Origin: Beta vulgaris subsp. vulgaris
Taxonomy: Eukaryota > Streptophyta > Magnoliopsida > Caryophyllales > Amaranthaceae
Length of the DNA: 64,000 nucleotides
NCBI RefSeq assembly: GCF_026745355.1
Contig: NC_079209.1
Coordinates: 53,503,090-53,567,089 of the forward strand
Direction of reading: 5' to 3'
The notes under the pieces are model-generated. The model did not search any database, had not been told where the DNA came from, and worked only from the letters and a program-made list of their open reading frames with translations. The position numbers and the translations under genes are program-made. Positions 47,446 to 55,769 of this stretch are shown piece by piece. Each line of letters opens with the position of its first letter. Position 1 is the stretch's first letter.

Positions 47446-49671
47446 ATGGCAAAACCTCCCCCACCACCCCCACCCCCCCCACCCATAAACCCTGCCCTCA
47501 AGGCACAAAGTGAGGAAAACCAGGCTCTGCACTCCGACCAGCAAAGCACACCAACGACAGGTACCACTTCGACTTCGGCACCGGCAACCTCAAGGGAGAA
47601 CAAGACAGCGTCAGAAGAAACACCACACCCAACTTTTCGCGAAGCACTTGCGAAAACCTCCACCAACTCAGGATTCAACCTCACAGAGACCATCCAACTA
47701 CCACTGGGAAGGCTACCGTTCGCGGAATCACCACCGGACAATCTGCCGGAAAAAGAAATCTTCCTAGCTCTATCAGAGGAGGACTATCAGCAGCTAAGCA
47801 AGCCATGGGAAGCGGCAATTATCTGCAAAAATATGGGGAAATCCCTTTCTAGAGAGTATCTAAAAAAAGCACTAACGTCTCTATGGCAGTGGACAGGTCA
47901 ACTAGACTTGGTAGCTATTGGAAAAGGTTTCTATGTGGTGAATTGCACCAATCTCACAAAGAAGACTGAAATTTTGGTAGGAGGACCATGGTTTGTGTTG
48001 GGGAACTTGATATGGACCCAGCCATGGGAGGCGGGTTTTCAACCTTCCAAAACAGAAATCACCCATAAACAGGTATGGGCCCACTTACCGGAACTGCCTA
48101 TAGAATTTTTAAGAAAAGATTTCTTACAGAAAATTGGAAACACCATGGGAAAAGTGCTGAAAATCGACACGAACTCAATAGAAGGAGATAAGAGAAGATT
48201 TGCATCACTGTGTATGTGGGTAGAGATGTCGACACCACAACCGAAGGCAATATGGCTGGGAAAGAACCGGCAGGAGATCCTGTTTAGGGAGGGCCCAGGG
48301 TTCTGCAATTTATGTATGGATTTCGGCCACCACCCAAAAACATGCAACCGGAAAAAGAAACCGGAAGCCGGTAGCGAAAAACCGAGACTGACACAGAACG
48401 GTAGAGACATGAAGGAAAAGATGTGGGTCAACGTTGACAATACAAATCAACAAGGGACCACAAAATGGAAAAAGAAGAATGACACAAAAGACAAAACAGT
48501 ATCACAAAAAAAGAACGCCCAGGTGGAAATTGATAAAGTAGGAGAAGCTACTACATCAAATCAGTTCGCCATTCTCCAACATATCTCTTCAGAGATCTGC
48601 TCTGCCGCCGCCTGCAAGGTAATGTCTGTCTCACCTTCTCCCAACAATAGCCCGAAACGTGTAAGGAGAGAGGAAGCTGAAAAAAATCACACTAACCCAG
48701 ATTTTATGGGGAACATTCCTCAAACCCACGTCTCTCAGACACATAAAGAAAAAAGCCCACCCCCACAACAAAAAAACTCCCCCCATTATCCACCACAACC
48801 TCAAACCCTCCAAATACCTGAACCAACGAAACCCGAAAAAACAACAGAGAACCAAACCAGCACCACCAAAATAAATATCTTAAAAAAGAAAAATGGCCAG
48901 GCGAGTACAAATACCGGACGAGATCATACCCAACTCCCCACCACCCTTCTCACCACCGGACACCCCACCATCCCCAGCCATATCACCTCCGAGAATACAA
49001 GTAACGGATTACGAGGGACCAATCCTCTTCAACAGGACGGTACGCCCAATCAAGCCAGAACAAAATTGGGGCTTTGTGGATTATATCCTACTGAAGCAGA
49101 ACGGGGAAGTGTTAGAAGACCTTCCACTCCAACAGGTGAAAGAAATCATCCTGAACCCGTACTGTGCCTCGGAAATAGCGGAGAACCTCTTGATGTACTA
49201 CCACGATGCGGGGGCGATCATCACACCACACATACCACAATTCCAGACCATGAGCCATTTACCAAAGGTGATGACAATATTCATCAAGTGGTTCTTGCAG
49301 AAAAAAGTGGGAGTAGAGTTAGAGGAGAGAGAACTATTGATGAACTTAGGACCGTGGCTGGATCCTACACCTTTACTACCCCACCGAAGACTTGTAACAC
49401 GGGTAGCGGTAACGGCCCAGAGGGTCACATTCGTGAGCAACACGAATGCAATGTGGGTGGGTCGAATGAAAACCCCTCTCAAACAACTTCAAATGTCGGC
49501 GAATTGGGTCGAGGGAAAAGAGAAAAGCGACCCTCGAGAGTCCGAGTTAGTACTATGGCCACAGAGAGCCTTCTGGATGTGCCCCTTCACAGGGCAAGAA
49601 GTTGCAGCGCTCGGAAAACAAGAGGGAGCGTTGTACCAGAACATCCAGAAGAGGCCACCAATCCCACGTAG
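47446..49671 (+). CDS. LINE ORF1: DUF4283 and CCHC zinc-knuckle protein, 741 aa
   Basis: The RNA-binding, gag-like protein of a plant L1 element. It starts after TTTAAAAA with MAKPPPPPPPPPP encoded by a C-rich run. Residues about 100-270 form the DUF4283 region (LSEEDYQQLSKPWEAAIICK, then GGPWFVLGNLIWTQPW). A knuckle C-x2-C-x4-H-x4-C lies at about 287-300 (CNLCMDFGHHPKTC). After that it is charged and then Thr/Pro/Asn/Gly-rich. The last 260 codons overlap the start of ORF2 in another frame, and its TAG is one base before an in-frame ORF2 ATG. Whether ORF1 is really translated to 49671 is uncertain. Confidence 0.88.
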   Translation: MAKPPPPPPPPPPINPALKAQSEENQALHSDQQSTPTTGTTSTSAPATSRENKTASEETPHPTFREALAKTSTNSGFNLTETIQLPLGRLPFAESPPDNLPEKEIFLALSEEDYQQLSKPWEAAIICKNMGKSLSREYLKKALTSLWQWTGQLDLVAIGKGFYVVNCTNLTKKTEILVGGPWFVLGNLIWTQPWEAGFQPSKTEITHKQVWAHLPELPIEFLRKDFLQKIGNTMGKVLKIDTNSIEGDKRRFASLCMWVEMSTPQPKAIWLGKNRQEILFREGPGFCNLCMDFGHHPKTCNRKKKPEAGSEKPRLTQNGRDMKEKMWVNVDNTNQQGTTKWKKKNDTKDKTVSQKKNAQVEIDKVGEATTSNQFAILQHISSEICSAAACKVMSVSPSPNNSPKRVRREEAEKNHTNPDFMGNIPQTHVSQTHKEKSPPPQQKNSPHYPPQPQTLQIPEPTKPEKTTENQTSTTKINILKKKNGQASTNTGRDHTQLPTTLLTTGHPTIPSHITSENTSNGLRGTNPLQQDGTPNQARTKLGLCGLYPTEAERGSVRRPSTPTGERNHPEPVLCLGNSGEPLDVLPRCGGDHHTTHTTIPDHEPFTKGDDNIHQVVLAEKSGSRVRGERTIDELRTVAGSYTFTTPPKTCNTGSGNGPEGHIREQHECNVGGSNENPSQTTSNVGELGRGKREKRPSRVRVSTMATESLLDVPLHRARSCSARKTRGSVVPEHPEEATNPT

Positions 49672-52600
49672 CATGTCGGTACTGTACTGGAATGCAAGGG
49701 GCATGGGACGCCCGACTTTCAAGACAAACTTCCGGCACTTAGTAGCAACGCATGGTCCGGATGTGGTGGTTCTGTCAGAAACATGGGTGACCCGTGAACA
49801 TACGGAATGCATCATTAAAAGTTTCCCTTTCTCGAAGTGGTACCTTGTTGATCCGGTGGGTTTTGCGGGGGGCATCTTGATCCTGTGGAACCCGGCACGA
49901 GTTCGGATTCATATCACAGGAACAAGTAACCAGGGAGTTCACAGCTTGGTTGAGGTATGTAATAGTTCTACAAATTTTATGCTTTCCTCAATTTATGCTA
50001 ACACAAAATATCGGATCAGAGAATTGTTATGGGAAAATCTGCTGAATTTCGCGCCGAACGTGCAAGTTCCGTGGGTGGTTATCGGAGACTTTAATGAAGT
50101 AACGTGTCAAAGTGAAAAATTCGGGGGTAGACCTGTAAATAGGAGAAGAATTGAAAAATATGTCTCGACAATGGATGGGTGTGGGTTAGTGGATGTAGGT
50201 TTTCAGGGCCCCAAATATACATGGTCGAATAATAGGAAGAGAAACCCGATTTGGGAGCGTCTTGACCGGGCATGGGTAAACGAACTTTGGGTGTCTAGTT
50301 TCCCCGATACATGTCTGACACATTTACCGAGAGTGACGTCGGACCATAGTCCCTTATTACTCACTTTACAAGCCTCACAAAGACCTAGTGGAGAGAAGCC
50401 TTTTAGGTTCGAACCCATGTGGTTACAAGACAGAACATTTAGGGCTTTCGTCGTTGAGGAATGGGGGAGGTTGAACGCGAGTATGTCTATCCTAGGGAAA
50501 TGTAGAGAGTTGTGCACAGCAATGATTGAATGGAATCGTGACCACTTTGGGAATGTCTACCATAGAAAGAGAAGAACATTAGCAAGACTTAAGGGAGCCC
50601 AAGCAGCACTCCAACTAAACCCGCTATCCCATTTCCTCTTTCACCTTGAAAAGGAGCTTCAGAATGATTTGTTAATTGTATTAAATCAAGAAGAAGCTTT
50701 GTGGATGGCCAAGAGTAGGGTTGAGAGACTTAGGGATGGGGAAAGAAACACTCGCTTCTTTCATCGGAGCGTGCTCATGGAAAGGCACTCAAATAAAATC
50801 CTTCGACTTAATGACAATGTAGGCAATACGCTTACAGACCCTTCCGAACTTCGTGACCACATATCCGGGTTTTTCAAACACCTATACACCACAGAAAAAA
50901 GCTTGAGCCCTATCAGTGTCAACATTACCCCTGAAAAGCACCAACTGCACTTTCCTCCGACTGATAATGAGATAAAGAGCGCCATCTTCTCGATGCACCC
51001 AAACAAAGCACCTGGGCCGGATGGACTTCACCCGGTCTTTTTCCAGAAAATGTGGGATACTGTAGGTCCCGAGATTTGTGAGTCGATTAGGGTGTGGTTC
51101 AGGAGGGGTCAAGTTCCAGAAAATCTATGTGAAGCCCTCATCTGCCTTATACCGAAACAGTACCCCCCGGAAAACGTTAAACACCTGAGGCCAATAAGCT
51201 TATGCAACACCTTGTATAAGATTGTCACTAAGATTTTGGTGAACCGATTAAAACCGCTCATGCCTGAATTCATATCTCAAAACCAAAATAGCTTCACAAA
51301 AGGAAGAGGTCCCGATACGAACCTGGTCATTGCCACAGAAATCCTTCACTCCATGGCTAAAAAGAAGGGGGGCAGAGGGTGGTTTGCTTTAAAAATCGAC
51401 CTAGAGAAGGCTTATGACCGTATGGAGTGGACTTTTGTGAGGGAGTGCTTAATTAAGGTTGGACTTGACCAAAAAACCATTGGGATCATAATGGATTGTA
51501 TATCAAAGGCTTCCTCTGCGATTCTATTAAATGGAAGGAAAGGGGAGAGTTTCCACCACACTAGAGGGCTGAGACAGGGGGATCCTATGTCACCATATTT
51601 GTTTAACCTTTGTATGGAAAATCTGACGGATAGAATTAACCTAGCTTGCCAGACGAAAGAGTGGACCCCTTTCTGGGTGGGAAGGAAAAGAGTACCAATA
51701 TCTCATCTGATGTTTGCCGATGACCTTTTGCTCTTTGGGAGAGTTGATGAAAGCACAGCTTTCTCGGTACGTGACACCCTGAGGATGTTCTCTGAAGTAT
51801 CAGGACAGAAAATAAATGAGACTAAAAGTAGACTTATCTTTTCCACAAACACCTCGGAGCAAATGAAAGACCTATTCCAGCAGACTTTAGGGGTAGAGGA
51901 AACCAAAGACCTAGGATTATACCTAGGATTGCCTATATCTCACAAGAGACCAACCAGATCACAAATGCAATTCCTTGTGGAGAAAGTGAGAAAAACCCTA
52001 GCAAAATGGAAAACAAAATACCTCTCAAAAGCGGGAAGACTATGCCTAATCAACTCAACTCTAGCCACAATCCCAAACTACTACATGCAAGCTATGTTCC
52101 TACCTACCTCCACACAAAATGACATTGATACGGTATGTAATAATTTTCTTTGGGGAGAGGAGGAGGGGAAGAGAAAATTGCACCTAGTAGCGAAAGAAGA
52201 TACCTTTCTGCCAAAAGTAAATGGGGGGTTAGGAATCAGAAGTCAACGCACATTAAATGTTGCGGCTATGGCGAAGTTAGGGTGGAAACTGGCCCATGGG
52301 CAGGAAAACCTAGCTAAAGCATGCATAATGTCGAAATACTTTCACCAAACTCACATCACAAAGTTCAAATATGGTTCACCCGTTTGGAAGAGTATTGGGA
52401 AGGGGTGGGAGCTACTCCAAAAACATAGCTCGTGGATAATAGGAGACGGTTCCACAATTAAGGTTTGGCATGACGTTTGGGTGGGGAAAAGGACCCTACG
52501 CGACCTATTTATTGGACCCCTGAACAAAAACGAAAATAATCTGTGCTTGTCCCACCTCGTTATGAATCACAAATGGGACCTATCAATCCTACCTGACCAC

Positions 52601-53470
52601 ATCCCTTTGGCAATTAGAGACCGTATTAGGGCCATTAGACCTATTCCTAGCTACACAAAAGGCCCAGATACTATTTCATCCACCTTTGTCACACACAAAG
52701 GTTTCTCTCTTGCCTTAGCATACAAGGATGGCTTAAAGACCTGGAGAGGGGCCGAGGATGTTAACATCCATTGGTTGTGGAAGACAAAAACACAACCAAA
52801 AGTTACCTTGTTCCTTTGGTTAGTATGGCGTGATAGACTACCTCATAACCTCCTGCTGTATATTAGGAAAATCGCCACCTCCCCGATTTGTCCTTGTTGT
52901 GATAGAGAAACTGAGGATAGTAACCACATACTTAGGGGGTGTAGTGTCCCAAGCCGAGTTTGGAACCAACTATCCCCAGGCCACCTAGTAGACGGACCAA
53001 TGAGTGAGTGGTTAGAAACCAATGTCAAGTGTGATGAGATTGTTCATGGATTAGAATGGAGTGTCCTATTTCCATTCCTTTGTTTTGAAATATGGAAGTC
53101 ACGCAATGACGTTATCTTTAACCAGGAACCTAGGAGCCTAGAAAAGATAATAAGTATGGCCAAGAGGCAAGCATGGGACTTGAAGAAATATGTCCTTCTA
53201 ACACAACCTACCCCATTGGATGAGATACCTGTCGAATCTTCACCTATACAAACACAACCGAATTTTTTCATACACACAGATGCTTCATTTGGGTCTGATG
53301 AAACACCCGCGGGATTAGGAGGTATCCTAAGAGATCCAACGGGGCGATGGATCCGTGGATTTGTGCGGACTACGTATGCAGCCAGCAGCCTTGTATCTGA
53401 GCTGCTGGGTATTAGAGAGGGTCTTCTCCTCTGCCACAAAGGGAGGATCCAAAATTGCGTGATACACTAG
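48893..53470 (+). CDS. LINE ORF2: endonuclease-reverse transcriptase, interrupted at the RNase H domain
   Basis: The replication protein of the LINE, 1525 codons to a stop supplied by the inserted CACTA. Residues 1-260 are not recognised. The AP-type endonuclease begins at Met261 (MSVLYWNARGMG), with LSETWV, GDFNEV and SDHSPLL. The reverse transcriptase has IDLEKAYDRMEW, RQGDPMSPYLF and catalytic MFADD (940-944). A zinc finger (zf-RVT, about 1293-1375) includes CPCC and HIL. RNase H starts near residue 1458 with HTDASFG and is cut at Ile1524 (53464). The frame continues after the CACTA at 55058-55339 to a TAA, including HTRREGNKLADCLAKKA, so the pre-insertion protein was about 1617 residues. 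The present allele should give a truncated protein. Confidence 0.9.
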   Translation: MARRVQIPDEIIPNSPPPFSPPDTPPSPAISPPRIQVTDYEGPILFNRTVRPIKPEQNWGFVDYILLKQNGEVLEDLPLQQVKEIILNPYCASEIAENLLMYYHDAGAIITPHIPQFQTMSHLPKVMTIFIKWFLQKKVGVELEERELLMNLGPWLDPTPLLPHRRLVTRVAVTAQRVTFVSNTNAMWVGRMKTPLKQLQMSANWVEGKEKSDPRESELVLWPQRAFWMCPFTGQEVAALGKQEGALYQNIQKRPPIPRSMSVLYWNARGMGRPTFKTNFRHLVATHGPDVVVLSETWVTREHTECIIKSFPFSKWYLVDPVGFAGGILILWNPARVRIHITGTSNQGVHSLVEVCNSSTNFMLSSIYANTKYRIRELLWENLLNFAPNVQVPWVVIGDFNEVTCQSEKFGGRPVNRRRIEKYVSTMDGCGLVDVGFQGPKYTWSNNRKRNPIWERLDRAWVNELWVSSFPDTCLTHLPRVTSDHSPLLLTLQASQRPSGEKPFRFEPMWLQDRTFRAFVVEEWGRLNASMSILGKCRELCTAMIEWNRDHFGNVYHRKRRTLARLKGAQAALQLNPLSHFLFHLEKELQNDLLIVLNQEEALWMAKSRVERLRDGERNTRFFHRSVLMERHSNKILRLNDNVGNTLTDPSELRDHISGFFKHLYTTEKSLSPISVNITPEKHQLHFPPTDNEIKSAIFSMHPNKAPGPDGLHPVFFQKMWDTVGPEICESIRVWFRRGQVPENLCEALICLIPKQYPPENVKHLRPISLCNTLYKIVTKILVNRLKPLMPEFISQNQNSFTKGRGPDTNLVIATEILHSMAKKKGGRGWFALKIDLEKAYDRMEWTFVRECLIKVGLDQKTIGIIMDCISKASSAILLNGRKGESFHHTRGLRQGDPMSPYLFNLCMENLTDRINLACQTKEWTPFWVGRKRVPISHLMFADDLLLFGRVDESTAFSVRDTLRMFSEVSGQKINETKSRLIFSTNTSEQMKDLFQQTLGVEETKDLGLYLGLPISHKRPTRSQMQFLVEKVRKTLAKWKTKYLSKAGRLCLINSTLATIPNYYMQAMFLPTSTQNDIDTVCNNFLWGEEEGKRKLHLVAKEDTFLPKVNGGLGIRSQRTLNVAAMAKLGWKLAHGQENLAKACIMSKYFHQTHITKFKYGSPVWKSIGKGWELLQKHSSWIIGDGSTIKVWHDVWVGKRTLRDLFIGPLNKNENNLCLSHLVMNHKWDLSILPDHIPLAIRDRIRAIRPIPSYTKGPDTISSTFVTHKGFSLALAYKDGLKTWRGAEDVNIHWLWKTKTQPKVTLFLWLVWRDRLPHNLLLYIRKIATSPICPCCDRETEDSNHILRGCSVPSRVWNQLSPGHLVDGPMSEWLETNVKCDEIVHGLEWSVLFPFLCFEIWKSRNDVIFNQEPRSLEKIISMAKRQAWDLKKYVLLTQPTPLDEIPVESSPIQTQPNFFIHTDASFGSDETPAGLGGILRDPTGRWIRGFVRTTYAASSLVSELLGIREGLLLCHKGRIQNCVIH

Positions 53471-53487
53471 TAGAATAAATGCTACTT

Positions 53488-53806
53488 GCTGCGGTTAAAA
53501 AGTGCCATATTGCTGCGGTTTGGGACGTGCAGCAATTAAGGGCGCAGCAATAGGTATTAATTATATTGCTGCGGTTTTAAACCGCAGCAATATATGTCAG
53601 ATATGCTGCGGTTTTTAGGCCAAACCGCAGCAATATAATTATGTGTTATCAGTTTATAAGAGAATATTGCTGCGGTTTTGCCTAAAAAACCGCAGCAATA
53701 TTCCTTTTTTTATTGTTTACTTAACCGCAGCAATATTCCTTTTTTTATTGTTTACTTAAGTATATTGCTGCGGTTTTGGCCTAAAAACCGCAGCAATATG
53801 TCAAGG
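53488..53806. repeat. Left subterminal TTGCTGCGGTT repeat array of the CACTA element
   Basis: Eight or more TTGCTGCGGTT or AACCGCAGCAA units, several paired as hairpins with 4-12 base loops. A 31-base phrase containing AACCGCAGCAATATTCC is also directly repeated near 53690-53755. Confidence 0.92.
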
Positions 53807-54421
53807 TACAGGTAAAAAAAAATTTTTTTTTTTTTTATATTAAATTTAAAAAATTAGAACCAGGCAAATAACCCTTGTACTATCCACCAAATTTACATAA
53901 CAAATGAGCATCAGATCTTTTAAGAGAAATATAACAACAAATGAAACTAACAATAAATCAAAAAAATCGAAATGAAAATTCTAACAGTATCTAAATCGAA
54001 AAACTAAATCTAAAAAAATTATAACAATACAAGAAGAAAATCAGAAAATCAAATCAAAAAAAAAAAAAACTAAAATCGAAGAATTAAATTTAAGCAAAAA
54101 AAAGAACTAAAACAATCTGCTTCGCCTGTCGCCAGTTTCGACATCGCTGAGGCTTCGCCATTTGCGATTTAGTGGTGGAGCGATGGCTGAGATATGTAGA
54201 CCACAAGCGACGATCTACGGCCGAGATTTGTAGACCACGCAACTCTTGAACGCGAAGAAGACAAACAAATGCCTGAAAGTCGCCGGAAATAAGGAAATTA
54301 AACTCGCCGGAAAGGAAGACAAACAAAACAAATCTGAAATTCGCCAAAATAAAAAAGAAACAGATCTGATGTTCGTTGATGTTGAGAGACGAGGTGCGGA
54401 AGCGAAACAGAAGAAGATTCG

Positions 54422-54772
54422 TTAAGTTTCTGCTTTCTTCACCGGCGAACGACCGCCATTGATGGAATCCCCGAGCAATTCGTCATCGTCGTCGTCACTG
54501 ATACGTCTTCTAGCGAAGGAGGAGGTGCACTCTCGCTTCAGTCGTGATTCAATGGCTGAATAAGCTCGCATAGAGAGAGAAAGAGAGGGGTTTCTCTGAT
54601 GAAAATAAGTCGACAGAGAGAAAGGTTGTGAGTGAGATTTGAATAATTTCTCGCCTAATGGTTTTGAGAGGAAGGATGAGTGAGAGAGAGGAAGGATGAG
54701 TTGAAAACGGCGCTCAAGGAGGAATGACAAGCAAACCCTAGTTGGGGTTTTATTATTAATTTTAAAGGACAC
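54422..54772 (-). CDS. Unrecognised ORF inside the CACTA element, 116 aa
   Basis: A minus-strand open frame ending in SSFARRRISDDDDDELLGD and then SPVKKAET. The second half looks protein-like, with a basic then acidic segment. The first half is pyrimidine-rich leader-like sequence. It could be a captured 5' exon of a host gene, as CACTA elements sometimes carry, or chance. No function is assigned. Confidence 0.25.
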   Translation of the reverse strand: MSFKINNKTPTRVCLSFLLERRFQLILPLSHSSFLSKPLGEKLFKSHSQPFSLSTYFHQRNPSLSLSMRAYSAIESRLKRECTSSFARRRISDDDDDELLGDSINGGRSPVKKAET

Positions 54773-55030
54773 ATATTGCTGCGGTTTTGGGCGGGAAACC
54801 GCAGCAATATATTTTAAAAATATTTTTTATTATATTGCTGCGGTTTTCCGCCCAAAACCGCAGCAATATTAGTCTCTCAATGTCCCACATTTTTTTCAAA
54901 ATGTAGTCGTTGAACAATATTGCTGCGGTTTGGGCGTGAACCGCAGCAATATTGTTATTTTCTATTTTTTCTTTTCTTTTTGTGTGTAATATTGCTGCGT
55001 ATAGGTAAAACCGCAGCAATATCAGCGCAG
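54772..55030. repeat. Right subterminal TTGCTGCGG repeat array of the CACTA element
   Basis: Four hairpin pairs of TATTGCTGCGGTTT and AAACCGCAGCAATA at about 54775, 54833, 54918 and 54988. It mirrors the left array. Confidence 0.92.
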
Positions 55031-55388
55031 CAAATAACATTTATTCTACTAGTGATATTCAATGATAACCGGGTGGCGATTAATTCCTTGTATGAAACTT
55101 CTAATCATTGGTGTACCATTACTCCTTTAATTCTTGAATGTAGGGAGCTCTTGCAAAAGCTTAATGAAGTGAAGGTCGAGCACACAAGAAGAGAAGGCAA
55201 CAAGCTTGCGGATTGTCTAGCGAAAAAAGCTAGAAGTTTAGATGATTGTATGAACATTACTAGGGAGTTTCCACAACCCCCTGATTTTTGCATGTCTACA
55301 TACATCTCGGATTGTAATAACTCTATTTTTAGTACTTAATTAATGCTTTCCATTTTCACCAAAAAAAAAAAAAAAACTACAAAAGTAC

Positions 55389-55769
55389 TCCTACTTGACA
55401 TGTTCATAAAAACAAAAAACGAAGAGAAAAAAGAATGAAATATGGAGGTATTGTTAGAAAGTTGAAACTGAAAAAAGAGCAGATTCTGCAACAAGATTAT
55501 TTTCCTTAATTATAAGGTGCATTCTTTCCTAAATTGATTCAAAATAAACCAGCAACTTTCTAACCCGACTAAAATAACTTACCATCATTCTCATCTTTTT
55601 TGTATGGCCATACATTCAACATTTCTTTACTAATTACAACATTCAAATCATTATATATACCAAACCCTCTTCTTCTTTTTTCAAAACTTCTCCTCAAGAT
55701 TTTTTTCCCAAAGAAAAAAAAAACCATTTTTTATCCAAAGGAAAAAAAAAACCATTTTGAAAGTGAAAA
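55389..55769 (+). promoter_or_regulatory. Promoter and 5' leader of the truncated ARR-B copy
   Basis: A TATA-like TTATATATAC at 55651-55660 lies about 110 bases before the ATG and is followed by a CT-rich leader (CCTCTTCTTCTTTTTTC) and AAACCATTTT repeats. The second copy has the same arrangement. The LINE insertion places retroelement DNA about 270 bases upstream of the TATA. Confidence 0.55.

Larger units (their letters stand above)
53465..55054. mobile_element. Non-autonomous CACTA (En/Spm-type) element, 1590 bp
   Basis: Perfect 17-bp terminal repeats CACTAGTAGAATAAATG and the complement CATTTATTCTACTAGTG, with the 3-bp target duplication ATA at 53462-53464 and 55055-55057. Both subterminal regions are packed with TATTGCTGCGGTTTT units in both orientations, many as back-to-back hairpins, as expected of transposase-binding subterminal repeats. 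The interior lacks a transposase. It is nested in LINE ORF2 and provides that ORF's premature stop. Confidence 0.95.
47379..55373 (+). mobile_element. L1-type LINE with nested CACTA element
   Basis: A complete non-LTR retrotransposon: a short 5' leader, ORF1 (47446-49671), ORF2 (from 48893), a 3' end with poly(A) at about 55361-55376, and a 15-bp target duplication. About 6.4 kb is LINE and 1590 bp is the nested CACTA. Both ORFs lack internal stops apart from the CACTA interruption. That, with intact target duplications, indicates a young insertion. Confidence 0.95.

Noticed and set aside
53044..53439. 131-codon minus-strand frame over the LINE RNase H region
   Set aside because: It is the shadow of ORF2 on the opposite strand.
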